Below are positions 43,890 to 52,770 of a stretch of DNA of 61,984 nt, piece after piece; the stretch's first letter is position 1, and the number at the start of each line of letters is the position of its first letter. The stretch covers positions 1 through 61,984 of the forward strand of contig CAMCWV010000011.1 of the NCBI GenBank assembly GCA_945882915.1, written 5' to 3'. The stretch comes from Waddlia chondrophila WSU 86-1044 (GTDB lineage Bacteria; Chlamydiota; Chlamydiia; Chlamydiales; CAMCWV01). A model generated the notes under the pieces. That model was not told where the DNA came from. It did no database searches and was given only the letters and a program-made list of their open reading frames with translations. A program made the position numbers and the translations under genes.

Positions 43890-45515
43890 ATGACGCTTCC
43901 TACAACAGTCAACAAGCCAGGCTACCACACAACTCACGATTTCCGCACTCGCAGTCAAAAGCTCGTCTCTATACGAAACATAGGCGTTGATCCCTACCCC
44001 CACAAATTCACTCCAAGTATCCTAGCCGAGGCTCTTTCTAAAGATTTCGAAGATCAGCTGGTTGGCTCCAGCGAAGATGGCCAGGCGGGAAAAACAAAAC
44101 ACGTCACAGTCGCTGGTCGCCTTGTCCTCTTTCGGAGCATGGGAAAGCTTGCCTTCGGTCAGATTTTGGACTCCTCTGGAAAAATCCAAATTATGTTCGA
44201 CCGGGACCACACTCACGTAACTGGGTTTGACCCAACAAAGATCGACGCTGCAGAGAACCTCCCCAACGCATTTAAATTTATCGAGAAGAAGCTTGACCTT
44301 GGTGACTGGGTCGGCATAGAAGGGCACCTCTTCCGCACACGCACAGGAGAGCTTACCGTATACGCTAAAAAGGTAACGCTCCTTTGCAAATCGCTCCTTC
44401 CCCTTCCCGAAAAATACCACGGCCTCTCCGACAAAGAAGTACGCTACCGCAAACGTTGGCTCGACCTCATCGACCACGAAGATGTTCGCAAAACATTCCT
44501 TATGCGCAGCCGCATCCTTCACATCATCCGCGACTTCTTTAACGCACAGCACTTTATTGAAGTTGAAACACCTGTTTTACAAAGCGTCTACGGCGGAGCT
44601 GCAGCGCGTCCATTTACAACCCACCTCAACGCCCTCGACCAAGACATGTTCCTCCGGATCTCCCTCGAGATCCCTCTTAAGAAGCTCATCGTTGGCGGCA
44701 TGGAAAGAATCTACGAGATCGGAAGAGTCTTCCGCAATGAAGGGCTCAGCAAGTTCCATAATCCTGAGTTCACAGAGCTTGAGACCTACGCCGCTTATTG
44801 GGACTATAACGACATGATGGTCTTCACAGAGCAACTGTTTGAAACCATCGCTCTCAAACTGTTCAACAAAACAACTGTTGACATCGGCTCAGAAGAAACA
44901 GGTGGCATCACCACAATCGACTTCAAAGCCCCTTGGAAGCGACTTACAATGAAAGAAGCGATCAAGAAAAACGGGCGTATTGATGTCGATGCTCTCTCAG
45001 ATGACGAAATGAGAAAGATCCTAAGAGAAACCGAGCTCGACCCAAAAGTAATTGCCAGTGCACCTCGCGGCCTCCTTATCTCCATGCTCTTCGAAGAAAA
45101 AGCAGAAAAAGGGTTGGTTCAGCCCACTCACATCACCGACCACCCTATCGAAACAACACCTCTTTGCAAACTGCACAGAAACGCAAAAGAAAAGGCAGAA
45201 AGACTTGTCGAGCGTTTTGAAAGCTTTGTGTGTGGAAAGGAAATTTGCAACGCCTATAGCGAGCTAAACGATCCTGAGCTCCAACGAGAGCTCCTTGAGC
45301 AGCAAGCTAGCAGACGGGATGCTGGCGATGTAGAGGCCTGCCCAATGGACGAAGAGTTCATTGAAGCCATCTGCCAGGGGATGCCTCCAACAGGCGGTCT
45401 TGGCATCGGCATTGACCGTCTTGTGATGTTCTTCACTAACGTTGCCTCCATCCGCGATATTTTATTCTTCCCTCTCATGAAAACAGAGAAAGCCGAGGGG
45501 AAGAAATCGGACTAA
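43890..45515 (+). CDS. lysS: lysyl-tRNA synthetase, class II
   Basis: A 541-residue class IIb synthetase. The N-terminal OB-fold anticodon domain (VAGRLVLFRSMGKLAFGQIL) is followed by the catalytic core: motif 1 near VETPVLQSVYGGAAARPF, motif 2 RVFRNEGLSKFHNPEFTELE, motif 3 GLGIGIDRLVMFF. The ATG at 43890 fits the family start. A longer in-frame reading from 43776 begins inside the J repeat. Orthologue CT781. The stop codon TAA lies in ACTAAGAGGAGT, a family A-like end, immediately before a real element. Confidence 0.95.
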   Translation: MTLPTTVNKPGYHTTHDFRTRSQKLVSIRNIGVDPYPHKFTPSILAEALSKDFEDQLVGSSEDGQAGKTKHVTVAGRLVLFRSMGKLAFGQILDSSGKIQIMFDRDHTHVTGFDPTKIDAAENLPNAFKFIEKKLDLGDWVGIEGHLFRTRTGELTVYAKKVTLLCKSLLPLPEKYHGLSDKEVRYRKRWLDLIDHEDVRKTFLMRSRILHIIRDFFNAQHFIEVETPVLQSVYGGAAARPFTTHLNALDQDMFLRISLEIPLKKLIVGGMERIYEIGRVFRNEGLSKFHNPEFTELETYAAYWDYNDMMVFTEQLFETIALKLFNKTTVDIGSEETGGITTIDFKAPWKRLTMKEAIKKNGRIDVDALSDDEMRKILRETELDPKVIASAPRGLLISMLFEEKAEKGLVQPTHITDHPIETTPLCKLHRNAKEKAERLVERFESFVCGKEICNAYSELNDPELQRELLEQQASRRDAGDVEACPMDEEFIEAICQGMPPTGGLGIGIDRLVMFFTNVASIRDILFFPLMKTEKAEGKKSD

Positions 45516-45523
45516 GAGGAGTC

Positions 45524-45620
45524 TATACTCCTCTTAGTTGAAAACGGGAATTTGGGCTAGCGCCAAAGCCCCGGGGCTTTCGCGCCGTCCAAGTTCCCAT
45601 TTTCAGCTACGAGGAGTATA
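45524..45620. repeat. family A, core-less copy
   Basis: Left end and GCTAGCGCCAAAGCCCC join directly to GGGGCTTTCGCGCCGTCC and the right end TTCAGCTACGAGGAGTATA, so the central GATCG core is deleted. It is preceded by a second partial end CTAAGAGGAGT (45512-45522). Confidence 0.85.
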
Positions 45621-45717
45621 TACGCAGGATTTTTAACCAGCCGCAGCCGCACCTCATAAATATTTTGAGTCCCTGCGTCAAAGTTGGGTAACATTTTTTT
45701 ACTATCCCTGTTTTTTA

Positions 45718-45745
45718 TTGAATTAAAAATCAATATATGTAATAA
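45718..45745 (+). promoter_or_regulatory. possible promoter of the Inc-like pair
   Basis: TTGAAT (45718-45723), 16 bases, TAATAA (45740-45745), with TG directly before it, in a very AT-rich leader. GAGGA is seven bases before the ATG at 45776. Confidence 0.4.
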
Positions 45746-45775
45746 TTTTTGTTAAACCCTAACTGAGGATTGTAA

Positions 45776-46225
45776 ATGGCTCAACCAACTAGTTCTTTAC
45801 CTGTACGTTTTTGGAATCATGCTGTTTTTGGACTGCGGGATGAAGTAGCAGAAGAGCTCAAGCATGAGGAGAACACAAAAAACTGGTGTGAAAAATTTGG
45901 CGACCGCAGTGTTTACATCACGAAAAATGCGATTCCTAACGCGATTTCTGGGTGTTTGAAAGATCCTCGAGTCGTAACCGTTGCATTAACGGCGTTAGCG
46001 CTGATAACCATCTCTTTAGCCTTCTATCCGATCACCACAGCTTTATATCTGCAAGCCGCTTGGGCAGCTATGCCGCTTCCCTCTTTTGGGGCGGTGAAGT
46101 TTGCCGTTTATCTATGGAGCTGTGCCGCCGTTGTATCGCTAGCTGCGCGTGCCCAAGGGCGCTTCTGTAACGCTGAGTTAATGGAAAGATTCTATAAGCT
46201 ACCAGCACAAACTGCCAGGGCTTAG
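45776..46225 (+). CDS. putative inclusion-membrane (Inc-like) protein 1
   Basis: A 149-residue protein with a polar N-terminus of ~60 residues and a bilobed hydrophobic domain: helix 1 about 65-90 (VVTVALTALALITISLAFYP) and helix 2 about 100-122 with a short turn between. Bilobed pairs of this size mark Inc proteins, which are inserted by type III secretion into the inclusion membrane; there is no Sec signal. It is paralogous to the next gene: both have LxxISxAFYP between the helices and a GRxCN motif afterwards. Sequence gives no other clue. A generic small membrane protein is the alternative. Confidence 0.65.
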   Translation: MAQPTSSLPVRFWNHAVFGLRDEVAEELKHEENTKNWCEKFGDRSVYITKNAIPNAISGCLKDPRVVTVALTALALITISLAFYPITTALYLQAAWAAMPLPSFGAVKFAVYLWSCAAVVSLAARAQGRFCNAELMERFYKLPAQTARA

Positions 46226-46227
46226 TT

Positions 46228-46683
46228 ATGACAGCACCTACAGGATTTCGTTCGTGGAGTAATTATTTTCAGTTTGCCTTGGCGCGTGAGTTTGTCGATT
46301 CTGCATCGAAGCTGCCCTATAAAAACAGAAATTTTCTGGAGCGGGTAGGACATATTGTTGCTCGACCACTGCTAGCTCCTGCTAATTTTCTCCTTGAGAA
46401 CATCAAGAGTCCAGTGATGATTCTTGCATGTACGGTGATGACTATCGCTTTGATTTCCGTCGCGTTTTACCCCGCACAGATGATTGGGCTGATGACTACC
46501 GTGTTGCCATTGCTCGCTAACATAGAGGTTTGGATGATCAAAGGGGTGATCTTTGGGGCTTTGGAAGGTACTATTCTTGCTGTAGGGATGCGCGCTTTGG
46601 GTCGCGTGTGTAACCCCCAACTTAGAGCTGCTTGGCTGGCTGGTGAAGTCACTGCTCTTCAGCTCGGCACGCAGGCTCGTTAG
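46228..46683 (+). CDS. putative inclusion-membrane (Inc-like) protein 2
   Basis: 151 residues, 2 bases after its paralogue on the same strand. Polar N-terminus, hydrophobic lobe about 58-90 (VMILACTVMTIALISVAFYP) and a second lobe (about 104-126), then ALGRVCNPQLRAAWL, which mirrors GRFCNAELMERF in the partner. A tandem duplication followed by divergence is likely. A strong hairpin terminator follows. Confidence 0.65.
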   Translation: MTAPTGFRSWSNYFQFALAREFVDSASKLPYKNRNFLERVGHIVARPLLAPANFLLENIKSPVMILACTVMTIALISVAFYPAQMIGLMTTVLPLLANIEVWMIKGVIFGALEGTILAVGMRALGRVCNPQLRAAWLAGEVTALQLGTQAR

Positions 46684-46725
46684 CAGGAGAACGTACGCCC
46701 TCAAAAAGTGGGGTGGTTCAAAACG

Positions 46726-46781
46726 CACGTCCTTAAAAAGCTATGTCACAGGATAGGGCAACAGAGCTTTTTAAGGACGTG
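46726..46781. terminator. perfect 17-base-arm hairpin
   Basis: CACGTCCTTAAAAAGCT (46726-46742) pairs exactly with AGCTTTTTAAGGACGTG (46765-46781) around a 22-base loop. Placed between convergent genes, it can end both transcripts; the U-tract is internal to the stem. It may instead be a small repeat. Confidence 0.6.
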
Positions 46782-46790
46782 CCCTGTTTA

Positions 46791-46850
46791 TATACTCCTC
46801 GTGGTTGAAAATGGGAACGTGGGCTAGCGCGAAAGCTCCCGCAGCCTGAA
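46791..46850. repeat. family A left half
   Basis: TATACTCCTCGTGGTTGAAAATGGG with the GCTAGCGCGAAAGCTCCCGC arm; the right half is missing. Confidence 0.8.
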
Positions 46851-46863
46851 GGGCTACAACTAC

Positions 46864-48297
46864 CTACCTCTTCTTAAGTCTAGCGCCAGCGGGAGTGTCT
46901 TCGATGATGTAACCATCCGAGGCAATATAATCACGTAGCTCATCCGAAAGGGCCCAGTTCTTATCTTTGCGCGCCTGAACGCGCCGCTCCAAAGCCTCCT
47001 GCAGCTTCTGCGGAACAACCTCCACCTGAGGCTCAAATGGCAATACCCCAAGAACAGCATCAACCTTGTGAAGGAAGGCCAGCACCTCTTGGGCATCTTT
47101 TGAAGCAATCATCCCCTTATCTGCAAGGCCGTGAAGGACACCTAGCATATCAAAAAGAGAGGCCAGCGCCGGCGAGATATTGAGGTCATCTGCAATTGCC
47201 TCCTCAAACCTACTAAACGCACTCTTAAGCACAGCCTGAACGGCATCACTAACTGTGCCAGCACTCTTTTCCTTGGCAATTCCCTGCATACGCGCGGTAA
47301 AATCACCCAAGCGGCGCAGAGAGGTCTTTGCAGCCTCAAGCCCCTTAAAAGAGAAGTTAAGCTGCGTCCTATAGTGGGTTTGCAAAAGCATATACCTAAT
47401 CTGCGCCCCCGTATAGTTGCGGGCCAAAAGATCGCGCAACGTGTAGAAGTTCCCCAAACTCTTAGACATCTTCTTGTGATCAACAATCAAATGCTCTGAA
47501 TGAAGCCACATCCCCGCAAAACGCTTCCCCGTGCACCCTTCCGACTGCGCAATCTCGTTTTCATGGTGAGGGAATATGTTATCAACAGCCCCAACGTGAA
47601 TATCAAGAGTCTCCCCAAGCAGCTCTGTAGCCATTGCCGAGCACTCCAAATGCCACCCTGGACGCCCTTGCCCAAAAGGGCTCTCCCAAAAGATTTTCCC
47701 ATCACGCTCAGGGTCGTACTTCTTCCATAAAACAAAATCAGAAACATGCTCTTTATCATACTCATCCCTACTTACCCGCTCCGAAGCACCCGCCTGGAGA
47801 TCTTCCAGCTTAAGATGTGACAAGCACCCATAGCGAGGGAACTTTGAAATAGAGTAGTAAACGCTCCCATCAGAAGCAACATACGCCAGCCCTTTTGTGA
47901 TAAGGAGCTCAACCATCTTAATCATTTGAGGAATGTAATCCGTTGCTGCAGGATAGTGCTCGGCACGTTCAATATTAAGAACCTTACAATCCTCAAAAAA
48001 AGCATCTTTGTACTTCTGCGTGAAGGCGTCTAAAGTAGTCCCCTCCTGGACGGCCCCGCGTATGGTCTTGTCATCGACATCCGTAAGGTTCATCACATGC
48101 GTGATCTTCATCCCAAAAAATTTGATGGTGCGGCGGAGCAGATCCTCAAAAACATAGGTGCGGAAGTTGCCAATATGAGCAAAATTATAAACAGTTGGGC
48201 CGCACGTATACATCCGCACATGGCCTGCCTGGAGCGGAACAAGCGGCTCCTTCCTACGTGTTTCGGTATTCTGCAGTCGTAAAGTGCTTTTAGTCAT
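46864..48297 (-). CDS. cysS: cysteinyl-tRNA synthetase
   Basis: A 477-residue class Ia enzyme: Zn-binding Cys32 in MYTCGPTVYNFA, HIGN at 41-44 as the HIGH motif, KMSKS at about 275-279, and a C-terminal anticodon-binding helical domain. The ERAEH/WHLECSAM region is intact. Orthologue CT782. It lies convergent to the Inc pair and divergent from proS, with two family A elements in the shared promoter space. Confidence 0.95.
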   Translation of the reverse strand: MTKSTLRLQNTETRRKEPLVPLQAGHVRMYTCGPTVYNFAHIGNFRTYVFEDLLRRTIKFFGMKITHVMNLTDVDDKTIRGAVQEGTTLDAFTQKYKDAFFEDCKVLNIERAEHYPAATDYIPQMIKMVELLITKGLAYVASDGSVYYSISKFPRYGCLSHLKLEDLQAGASERVSRDEYDKEHVSDFVLWKKYDPERDGKIFWESPFGQGRPGWHLECSAMATELLGETLDIHVGAVDNIFPHHENEIAQSEGCTGKRFAGMWLHSEHLIVDHKKMSKSLGNFYTLRDLLARNYTGAQIRYMLLQTHYRTQLNFSFKGLEAAKTSLRRLGDFTARMQGIAKEKSAGTVSDAVQAVLKSAFSRFEEAIADDLNISPALASLFDMLGVLHGLADKGMIASKDAQEVLAFLHKVDAVLGVLPFEPQVEVVPQKLQEALERRVQARKDKNWALSDELRDYIASDGYIIEDTPAGARLKKR

Positions 48298-48345
48298 ATC
48301 GCCAATCTCAGCAGGTTAAACATTAAAAAAGAGCTTCTGCGAATA

Positions 48346-48509
48346 TATACTCCTCGTAGTTGAAAACGGGAACGTGGGCTAGCGCGAAAGCTCCCGCGGC
48401 TGAACGATCGTAAGTGCCTTAGTATTAGAAATACAAAGGGCACTTGCGATCGTTCAGCCCCGGGGTTTTGGCGCCGTCCAAGTTCCCATTTTCAGCTATG
48501 AGGAGTATA
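48346..48509. repeat. family A full forward copy
   Basis: A complete element with GCTAGC and GGCGCC arms and the GAACGATCGTAAGTGCC core, in the cysS-proS divergent region. Shares its final TATA with the next copy. Confidence 0.9.
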
Positions 48510-48577
48510 TACTCCTCGTAGTTGAAAACGGGGCTTTGGCGCCTTCCAAGTTCCCATTTTCAGCTACGAGGAGTATA
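48508..48577. repeat. family A core-less copy, back to back
   Basis: Left end TATACTCCTCGTAGTTGAAAA joined to GGGGCTTTGGCGCC and the right terminus. The join GAGGAGTATATACTCCTC shares one TATA with the preceding element. Confidence 0.85.
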
Positions 48578-48662
48578 TGATAGGTGTTTTGCGCTTGCAT
48601 TCGCAAGGGCAAATTGTTAGGATTTTTGTTTCCCACACATTCACCCAACCCTAATTAAGTGT

Positions 48663-50375
48663 ATGCGCGTCTCAAAACTCTTCTTCAAAACATTTAAAGA
48701 AGCTCCTTCCGGAGCCGATGTCATCTCACACCAACTTCTAGAGCGCGCTGGTTACATTCGCAAACTAGGCAGAGGTCTTTACACCTACACCCCCCTCATG
48801 TGGCGCGTACTCAAAAAAGTGATGAATATTGTCCGCGAAGAGCTAGACAAAGTAGGGGCTCAAGAAATCAACATGCCCCAGCTTCAACCAAAAGAACTTT
48901 GGGAGCAGTCCGGCCGCTGGGAAGAATTCAAATGCGCAGACCTACTCTACACGCTAACCGACCGTGAAGAGAACGAACTCTGCCTCGGACCCACACACGA
49001 AGAAGCTGTCACCGCCCTCGTCAATAACTGGCTCACAAGCTACAAGCAGCTCCCCGTTAACCTCTACCAAATTACGAATAAGTTCCGCGACGAAATTCGC
49101 CCACGCTTCGGCCTCATGCGCGCTAAAGAATTCATCATGAAAGATGCCTACGCCTTCTGCGCTAACCCCGAATCCATGGACGAGCAGTACCAACTGATGC
49201 GCCAGGCCTACATCAACATCTTCCGCCGCCTAGGGCTCGACTTCGTCATCGTAAGCGCCGACAGCGGTAAAATCGGAAAAGGAAAGTCTGAAGAGTTCCA
49301 AGTAACAGCAGAAATCGGCGAAGACCTCATCCTCACCTGCGAAGGCCACGCCTCAAACGTCGAAGCTACTGTGTCAGCTCCCCAAGTCTACCCATTCGAT
49401 GCCGAACTAAGACCCATGCAGCCCCTTGCAACGCCTAACGTCTCCTCTATCAATGAGCTCGTTGCCCTGACCAAGATCCCCGCCCATAAGATGGTCAAAA
49501 CAGTCATCTACAAACTAACCTACACCGACAGAGAAGAGTTCGTTGCCATCGGCATTCGAGGCGACCGCCAGCTCAACGAAGCCAAACTCATGCGCAAATT
49601 TTCCCCCGTCGACATGACACTCGCCTCCGACGACGAAATCAAGCGCATAACTGGTACCCGCACAGGGTTTGCCGGCCCCATCAACATGGCAATAAAATAC
49701 TACGCCGACAACACCTGCAAAGGGCTAACCAACTTCCTCTGCGGCGGCAACAAAGATGACCTTCATAACATAGATGTAAACTGGAAGCGCGACTGCGCCC
49801 AGCCAGAATTTACCGACCTCCTACTCGCAGAGGCAGGCGATGGCTGCCCAGAAGTTCCCGGCGGCGTCTACAAAGCCCAGCGCGGCATCGAAGTTGGCCA
49901 CATCTTCAACCTCGGCACGAAGTACAGTGAGTCAATGAAAGCACTCTTTCAAGATGAAAATGGAAAAGCCCAGCCCTTCTGGATGGGCTGCTACGGCATC
50001 GGAATCGGCAGAGTCGCCGCCGCCTGCGTCGAACAAAAACACGACGCAGACGGCATCATCTGGCCCCTATCTATCGCCCCCTACCAAGTCCTCATCACAG
50101 CCGCCGTCCTTAAAGAAGAGCCCCAAGTCCAGGCCGCTGAAGAGCTTTATAAAGAACTCTCAGCCCTCGGCGTCGAAGTGCTCCTCGATGACCGCAATGA
50201 GCGCATGGGCGTCAAACTCAAAGACAGCGACCTCCTCGGCATCCCCTTCAAAATCATCGTCGGCAAAGGTATCGCAGACGGCAATCTCGAAATCGAACCC
50301 CGCACCGGCGAAAAACTCATCCTCCCACGCAGCCAAGCCGCGCAGTGGGCAAAGGGACTCTTCAGCAAGCAGTAG
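48663..50375 (+). CDS. proS: prolyl-tRNA synthetase, bacterial type
   Basis: A 570-residue class IIa enzyme: N-terminal RVSKLFFKTFKEAPSGADV, motif 2 NKFRDEIRPRFGLMRAKEFI, a YbaK-type editing insertion (about 225-390), motif 3 GCYGIGIGRVAAACVEQ, and the C-terminal anticodon-binding domain. The longer (ProS type 1) arrangement is bacterial. No Shine-Dalgarno is evident. Its 3' flank carries a family I repeat. Confidence 0.95.
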   Translation: MRVSKLFFKTFKEAPSGADVISHQLLERAGYIRKLGRGLYTYTPLMWRVLKKVMNIVREELDKVGAQEINMPQLQPKELWEQSGRWEEFKCADLLYTLTDREENELCLGPTHEEAVTALVNNWLTSYKQLPVNLYQITNKFRDEIRPRFGLMRAKEFIMKDAYAFCANPESMDEQYQLMRQAYINIFRRLGLDFVIVSADSGKIGKGKSEEFQVTAEIGEDLILTCEGHASNVEATVSAPQVYPFDAELRPMQPLATPNVSSINELVALTKIPAHKMVKTVIYKLTYTDREEFVAIGIRGDRQLNEAKLMRKFSPVDMTLASDDEIKRITGTRTGFAGPINMAIKYYADNTCKGLTNFLCGGNKDDLHNIDVNWKRDCAQPEFTDLLLAEAGDGCPEVPGGVYKAQRGIEVGHIFNLGTKYSESMKALFQDENGKAQPFWMGCYGIGIGRVAAACVEQKHDADGIIWPLSIAPYQVLITAAVLKEEPQVQAAEELYKELSALGVEVLLDDRNERMGVKLKDSDLLGIPFKIIVGKGIADGNLEIEPRTGEKLILPRSQAAQWAKGLFSKQ

Positions 50376-50405
50376 CAAGCCAAGGGCAAGCATGCGATCA
50401 AGGCA

Positions 50406-50460
50406 GGCAGGGACTCTGCCCCTGCACCCCGGCAAAGGGGTTTGGCCCCTTTGCAATCCC
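50406..50460. repeat. family I repeat, copy 2
   Basis: GGCAGGGACTCTGCCCCTGC, ACCCCGGCAAAGGGG and GCCCCTTTGCAATCCC, closely matching 29729-29783. Here it lies just past the proS stop. Confidence 0.75.
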
Positions 50461-50570
50461 CTACTAGCAGTCTTGAAGTGGTAAGTATGAGTTAGCAAAT
50501 GCTTATATTTTCAGCTCAAAGCTGCCGCTTTGACCCGAAGCATGCCTCCTCCGAAAGGTAGGATAAAGAG

Positions 50571-50650
50571 GTGAGATATTTAAAATGGATGTCCCAGAGG
50601 GACATCTGGACTTAGCCAGGTGGTGAAGTGCGAAGCACGAGAACCCCTGG
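50571..50650. repeat. family H repeat, copy 2 (inverted relative to copy 1)
   Basis: Contains the hairpins GATGTCCCAGAGGGACATC (50589-50607) and GTGCGAAGCAC. The rest of 50461-50787 holds a GAGGTGAGATATTTAAAATGG stretch and no gene. Confidence 0.75.
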
Positions 50651-50787
50651 GAGGGTCGATTAAATGCAAATAAACATTCAAGCTCTGGACGGATCTACAG
50701 GAGTTAAAAAATAAACTTTTTGCGGGAGCTGCCGGCTAAAGACAGTTGTATTTGACGCTTATTGCGGTAGGTGGCATTAATTAAGGA

Positions 50788-51498
50788 ATGAGCAAGCGAT
50801 GGTTGCTAGTAGGTTGTTTTTTGGTGATGGCGACAGCAGTGTATTTCCTCGCAAAGGATTACCTAACGTTCGACATCTTCCATAAGTACAGGCAAGAACT
50901 GAATGACCTGGTGACACATCACCCTGCGCTCTCACCAGTCTTGTATGTTTGCGTCTTTATTATTTTTGCATCGCTGTCGATACCAAGCTCGCTATTGCTC
51001 TCTATTTTGGGTGGGTTTTTATTTCCGCAGCCCTGGTGCACGCTATATGTGGTAATTTCGGCAACGATTGGGGCGACGGTGATCTTCTCTCTTGCTAAGA
51101 CGACGATTGGTGAGTATTTAAGACAAAGAACCGGCCCTTTCTTGAAGAAAATGGAGAGGGGCTTTCAGAAGAATGCGATCAGTTACCTGTTCTTTCTCCG
51201 TTTTATTCCCTTATTTCCCTTTTGGATAGTGAATTTGGCCCCAGCATTTTTTGGAATTCGGCTCCGGACATTTGTGTGGACAACTTTTTTAGGAATTATT
51301 CCCATTTCATTTGTCTACACACAAACAGGTGCAGGGCTAGGGGAGATTTTGGATAGCGATGGGAAAATCACCATTTACAACATCTTCAATGGAGATGTGG
51401 AAGTTGCTCTGGTGGTACTAGCAGTGTTTGCTTTGATGCCTTTCACCATTAAAAAATTGATGAAAAGCTACCACAAACACCACCTACCACACGACTGA
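50788..51498 (+). CDS. TVP38/TMEM64-family membrane protein, copy 1
   Basis: 236 residues, multi-pass, with the SNARE-associated (VTT/DedA-like) signature SIPSSLLLSILGGFLFPQPW, a membrane-reentrant loop, and FLRFIPLFPFWIVNLAPAFFGI (the FxR...P segment). The family resembles lipid scramblases/flippases. Its paralogue lies at 55082 on the other strand. Its stop codon is 2 bases from the convergent yebC stop. Confidence 0.85.
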   Translation: MSKRWLLVGCFLVMATAVYFLAKDYLTFDIFHKYRQELNDLVTHHPALSPVLYVCVFIIFASLSIPSSLLLSILGGFLFPQPWCTLYVVISATIGATVIFSLAKTTIGEYLRQRTGPFLKKMERGFQKNAISYLFFLRFIPLFPFWIVNLAPAFFGIRLRTFVWTTFLGIIPISFVYTQTGAGLGEILDSDGKITIYNIFNGDVEVALVVLAVFALMPFTIKKLMKSYHKHHLPHD

Positions 51499-51499
51499 A

Positions 51500-52237
51500 C
51501 TACTCCTCATCTTCAGGGAGCTCCATGTTGTGGTAGACGGTGTTGACGTCGTCAAGCTCTTCTAAAAAGTCGATGATTGCTTTATTGGCTTTAAAAACTT
51601 CTTCGTTATAGGGAACAGAGACTTTAGGGATCCAATCAAAGCCCGACTCAAGGCAGCGGAGTCCTTTATTATCAATCACATCTTTAACGGCATACAGACC
51701 AGAAGGCTCTGTAACAACAATGTAGACCTCTTCTTCGACTTCAAGGTCAGTAGCACCGGCGTCAAGAACGAGTTCTAAGAGAGCTTCTTCGGTGATCGAG
51801 TCTCTAGCAATCTGAATAAGCCCTTGCCTATCAAAGTTATGGGTGACGCTACCCGGCCTTGCAACGTTCCCTCCCCGCTTCTTTCCCGTTGCAGCAATGC
51901 TGAGATCGGTTGCTGTGCGATTTTTATTGTCGGTTACTGTTTCAACGATAATCCCCACGCCGCCGGGGCCGAAGATTTCGTAAGTAAGCTCAAAAATATC
52001 GCCCTGGTCAGCACCTGCAGCCTTTTTAATGTTGCGGTCAATGTTATCGTTGGGGAGGTTTGCCTCTCTAGCCTTTTGAATAGCCATCCGAAGGCGCGGA
52101 TTTGATCTAGGATCCGAGCCACCCAACTTAACTGCGGTAATAATTTCTTTTGTAACGCGGGTAAAGGCCTTCCCTTTCTTAGCATCTGACTTTGCCTTTT
52201 GATGCTTGATATTCGCCCACTTACTATGTCCCGCCAT
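51500..52237 (-). CDS. yebC: YebC/PmpR-family protein
   Basis: This 245-residue protein starts MAGHSKWANIKHQKAKSDAKK, the hallmark of the family, with IFELTYEIFGPGGVGIIVET and NFDRQGLIQI in the middle. Members are transcription or translation-pausing factors. Orthologue CT457, in the same order as CT457-CT459 (yebC, acetyltransferase, prfB), separated by 2 bases from the upstream acetyltransferase gene, so one operon prfB-GNAT-yebC. Confidence 0.95.
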   Translation of the reverse strand: MAGHSKWANIKHQKAKSDAKKGKAFTRVTKEIITAVKLGGSDPRSNPRLRMAIQKAREANLPNDNIDRNIKKAAGADQGDIFELTYEIFGPGGVGIIVETVTDNKNRTATDLSIAATGKKRGGNVARPGSVTHNFDRQGLIQIARDSITEEALLELVLDAGATDLEVEEEVYIVVTEPSGLYAVKDVIDNKGLRCLESGFDWIPKVSVPYNEEVFKANKAIIDFLEELDDVNTVYHNMELPEDEE

Positions 52238-52239
52238 GA

Positions 52240-52770
52240 CTAAAGATTCCTTTCCATGAGGATACGTCCATAATATTCACCATGGTCCTTGAGAAATCCG
52301 GCCTGGCGGCCAAATTCCCTGAACCCAAACTTCTTGTACAACGCCTCTGCAGGGTTGCCTTCGTACATCTCAAGGTGTATCAGCTCTATGTTGAAGTATT
52401 CCTTAGCAAGATGGCAAAGCTGATTGAGAATTGCAGAGCCCACTCCTTTACGGCGGAATTCTTTCGAAACAATCATCCCAAACTGACACTGGTGAGCAAG
52501 CTTGCGATAAGGGCAGAGCCATAGCGTGCCGATGGCGCAAGGAGTAACAGCGCCCGTTGCGGGGTCTTTCCAGTCTCCAGTAAGGCTACAACGGTATCTG
52601 GAGAATGCCACCCAACGAGCAACCGAGTCGTTTATCTCAGGAGGGTCTCCCATAGCGAAATTGCGAAGAACCCCAGGTTCAGAAAGCCATGATTGGAGAT
52701 GAATGTCGTCTGACATTTCGGTAAAGCGGATATGAATTTCTGGTCTTTGTTTAAAGATAGGATCACCCAA
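52240..52770 (-). CDS. GNAT-family N-acetyltransferase
   Basis: A 176-residue RimI/YhhY-like enzyme with the acetyl-CoA binding segment SKEFRRKGVGSAILNQL (R/Q-x-x-G-x-G/A) and a YKKFGFREFGRQAGFL C-terminus. It acts on an unknown amine or protein. The reading starts at TTG 52770 and overlaps prfB by 8 bases. An ATG only at 52716 would remove the first strand, so the TTG or a nearby codon is preferred. Orthologue of CT458. Confidence 0.8.
   Translation of the reverse strand: MGDPIFKQRPEIHIRFTEMSDDIHLQSWLSEPGVLRNFAMGDPPEINDSVARWVAFSRYRCSLTGDWKDPATGAVTPCAIGTLWLCPYRKLAHQCQFGMIVSKEFRRKGVGSAILNQLCHLAKEYFNIELIHLEMYEGNPAEALYKKFGFREFGRQAGFLKDHGEYYGRILMERNL

Noticed and set aside
44022-44552. Minus-strand ORF of 176 codons inside lysS
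   Set aside because: Antisense to a well-conserved synthetase; codon use and lack of a ribosome-binding site mark it as a shadow.
50160-50498. Minus-strand ORF across the proS 3' end
   Set aside because: Arises from proS codons and repeat I; no family match.
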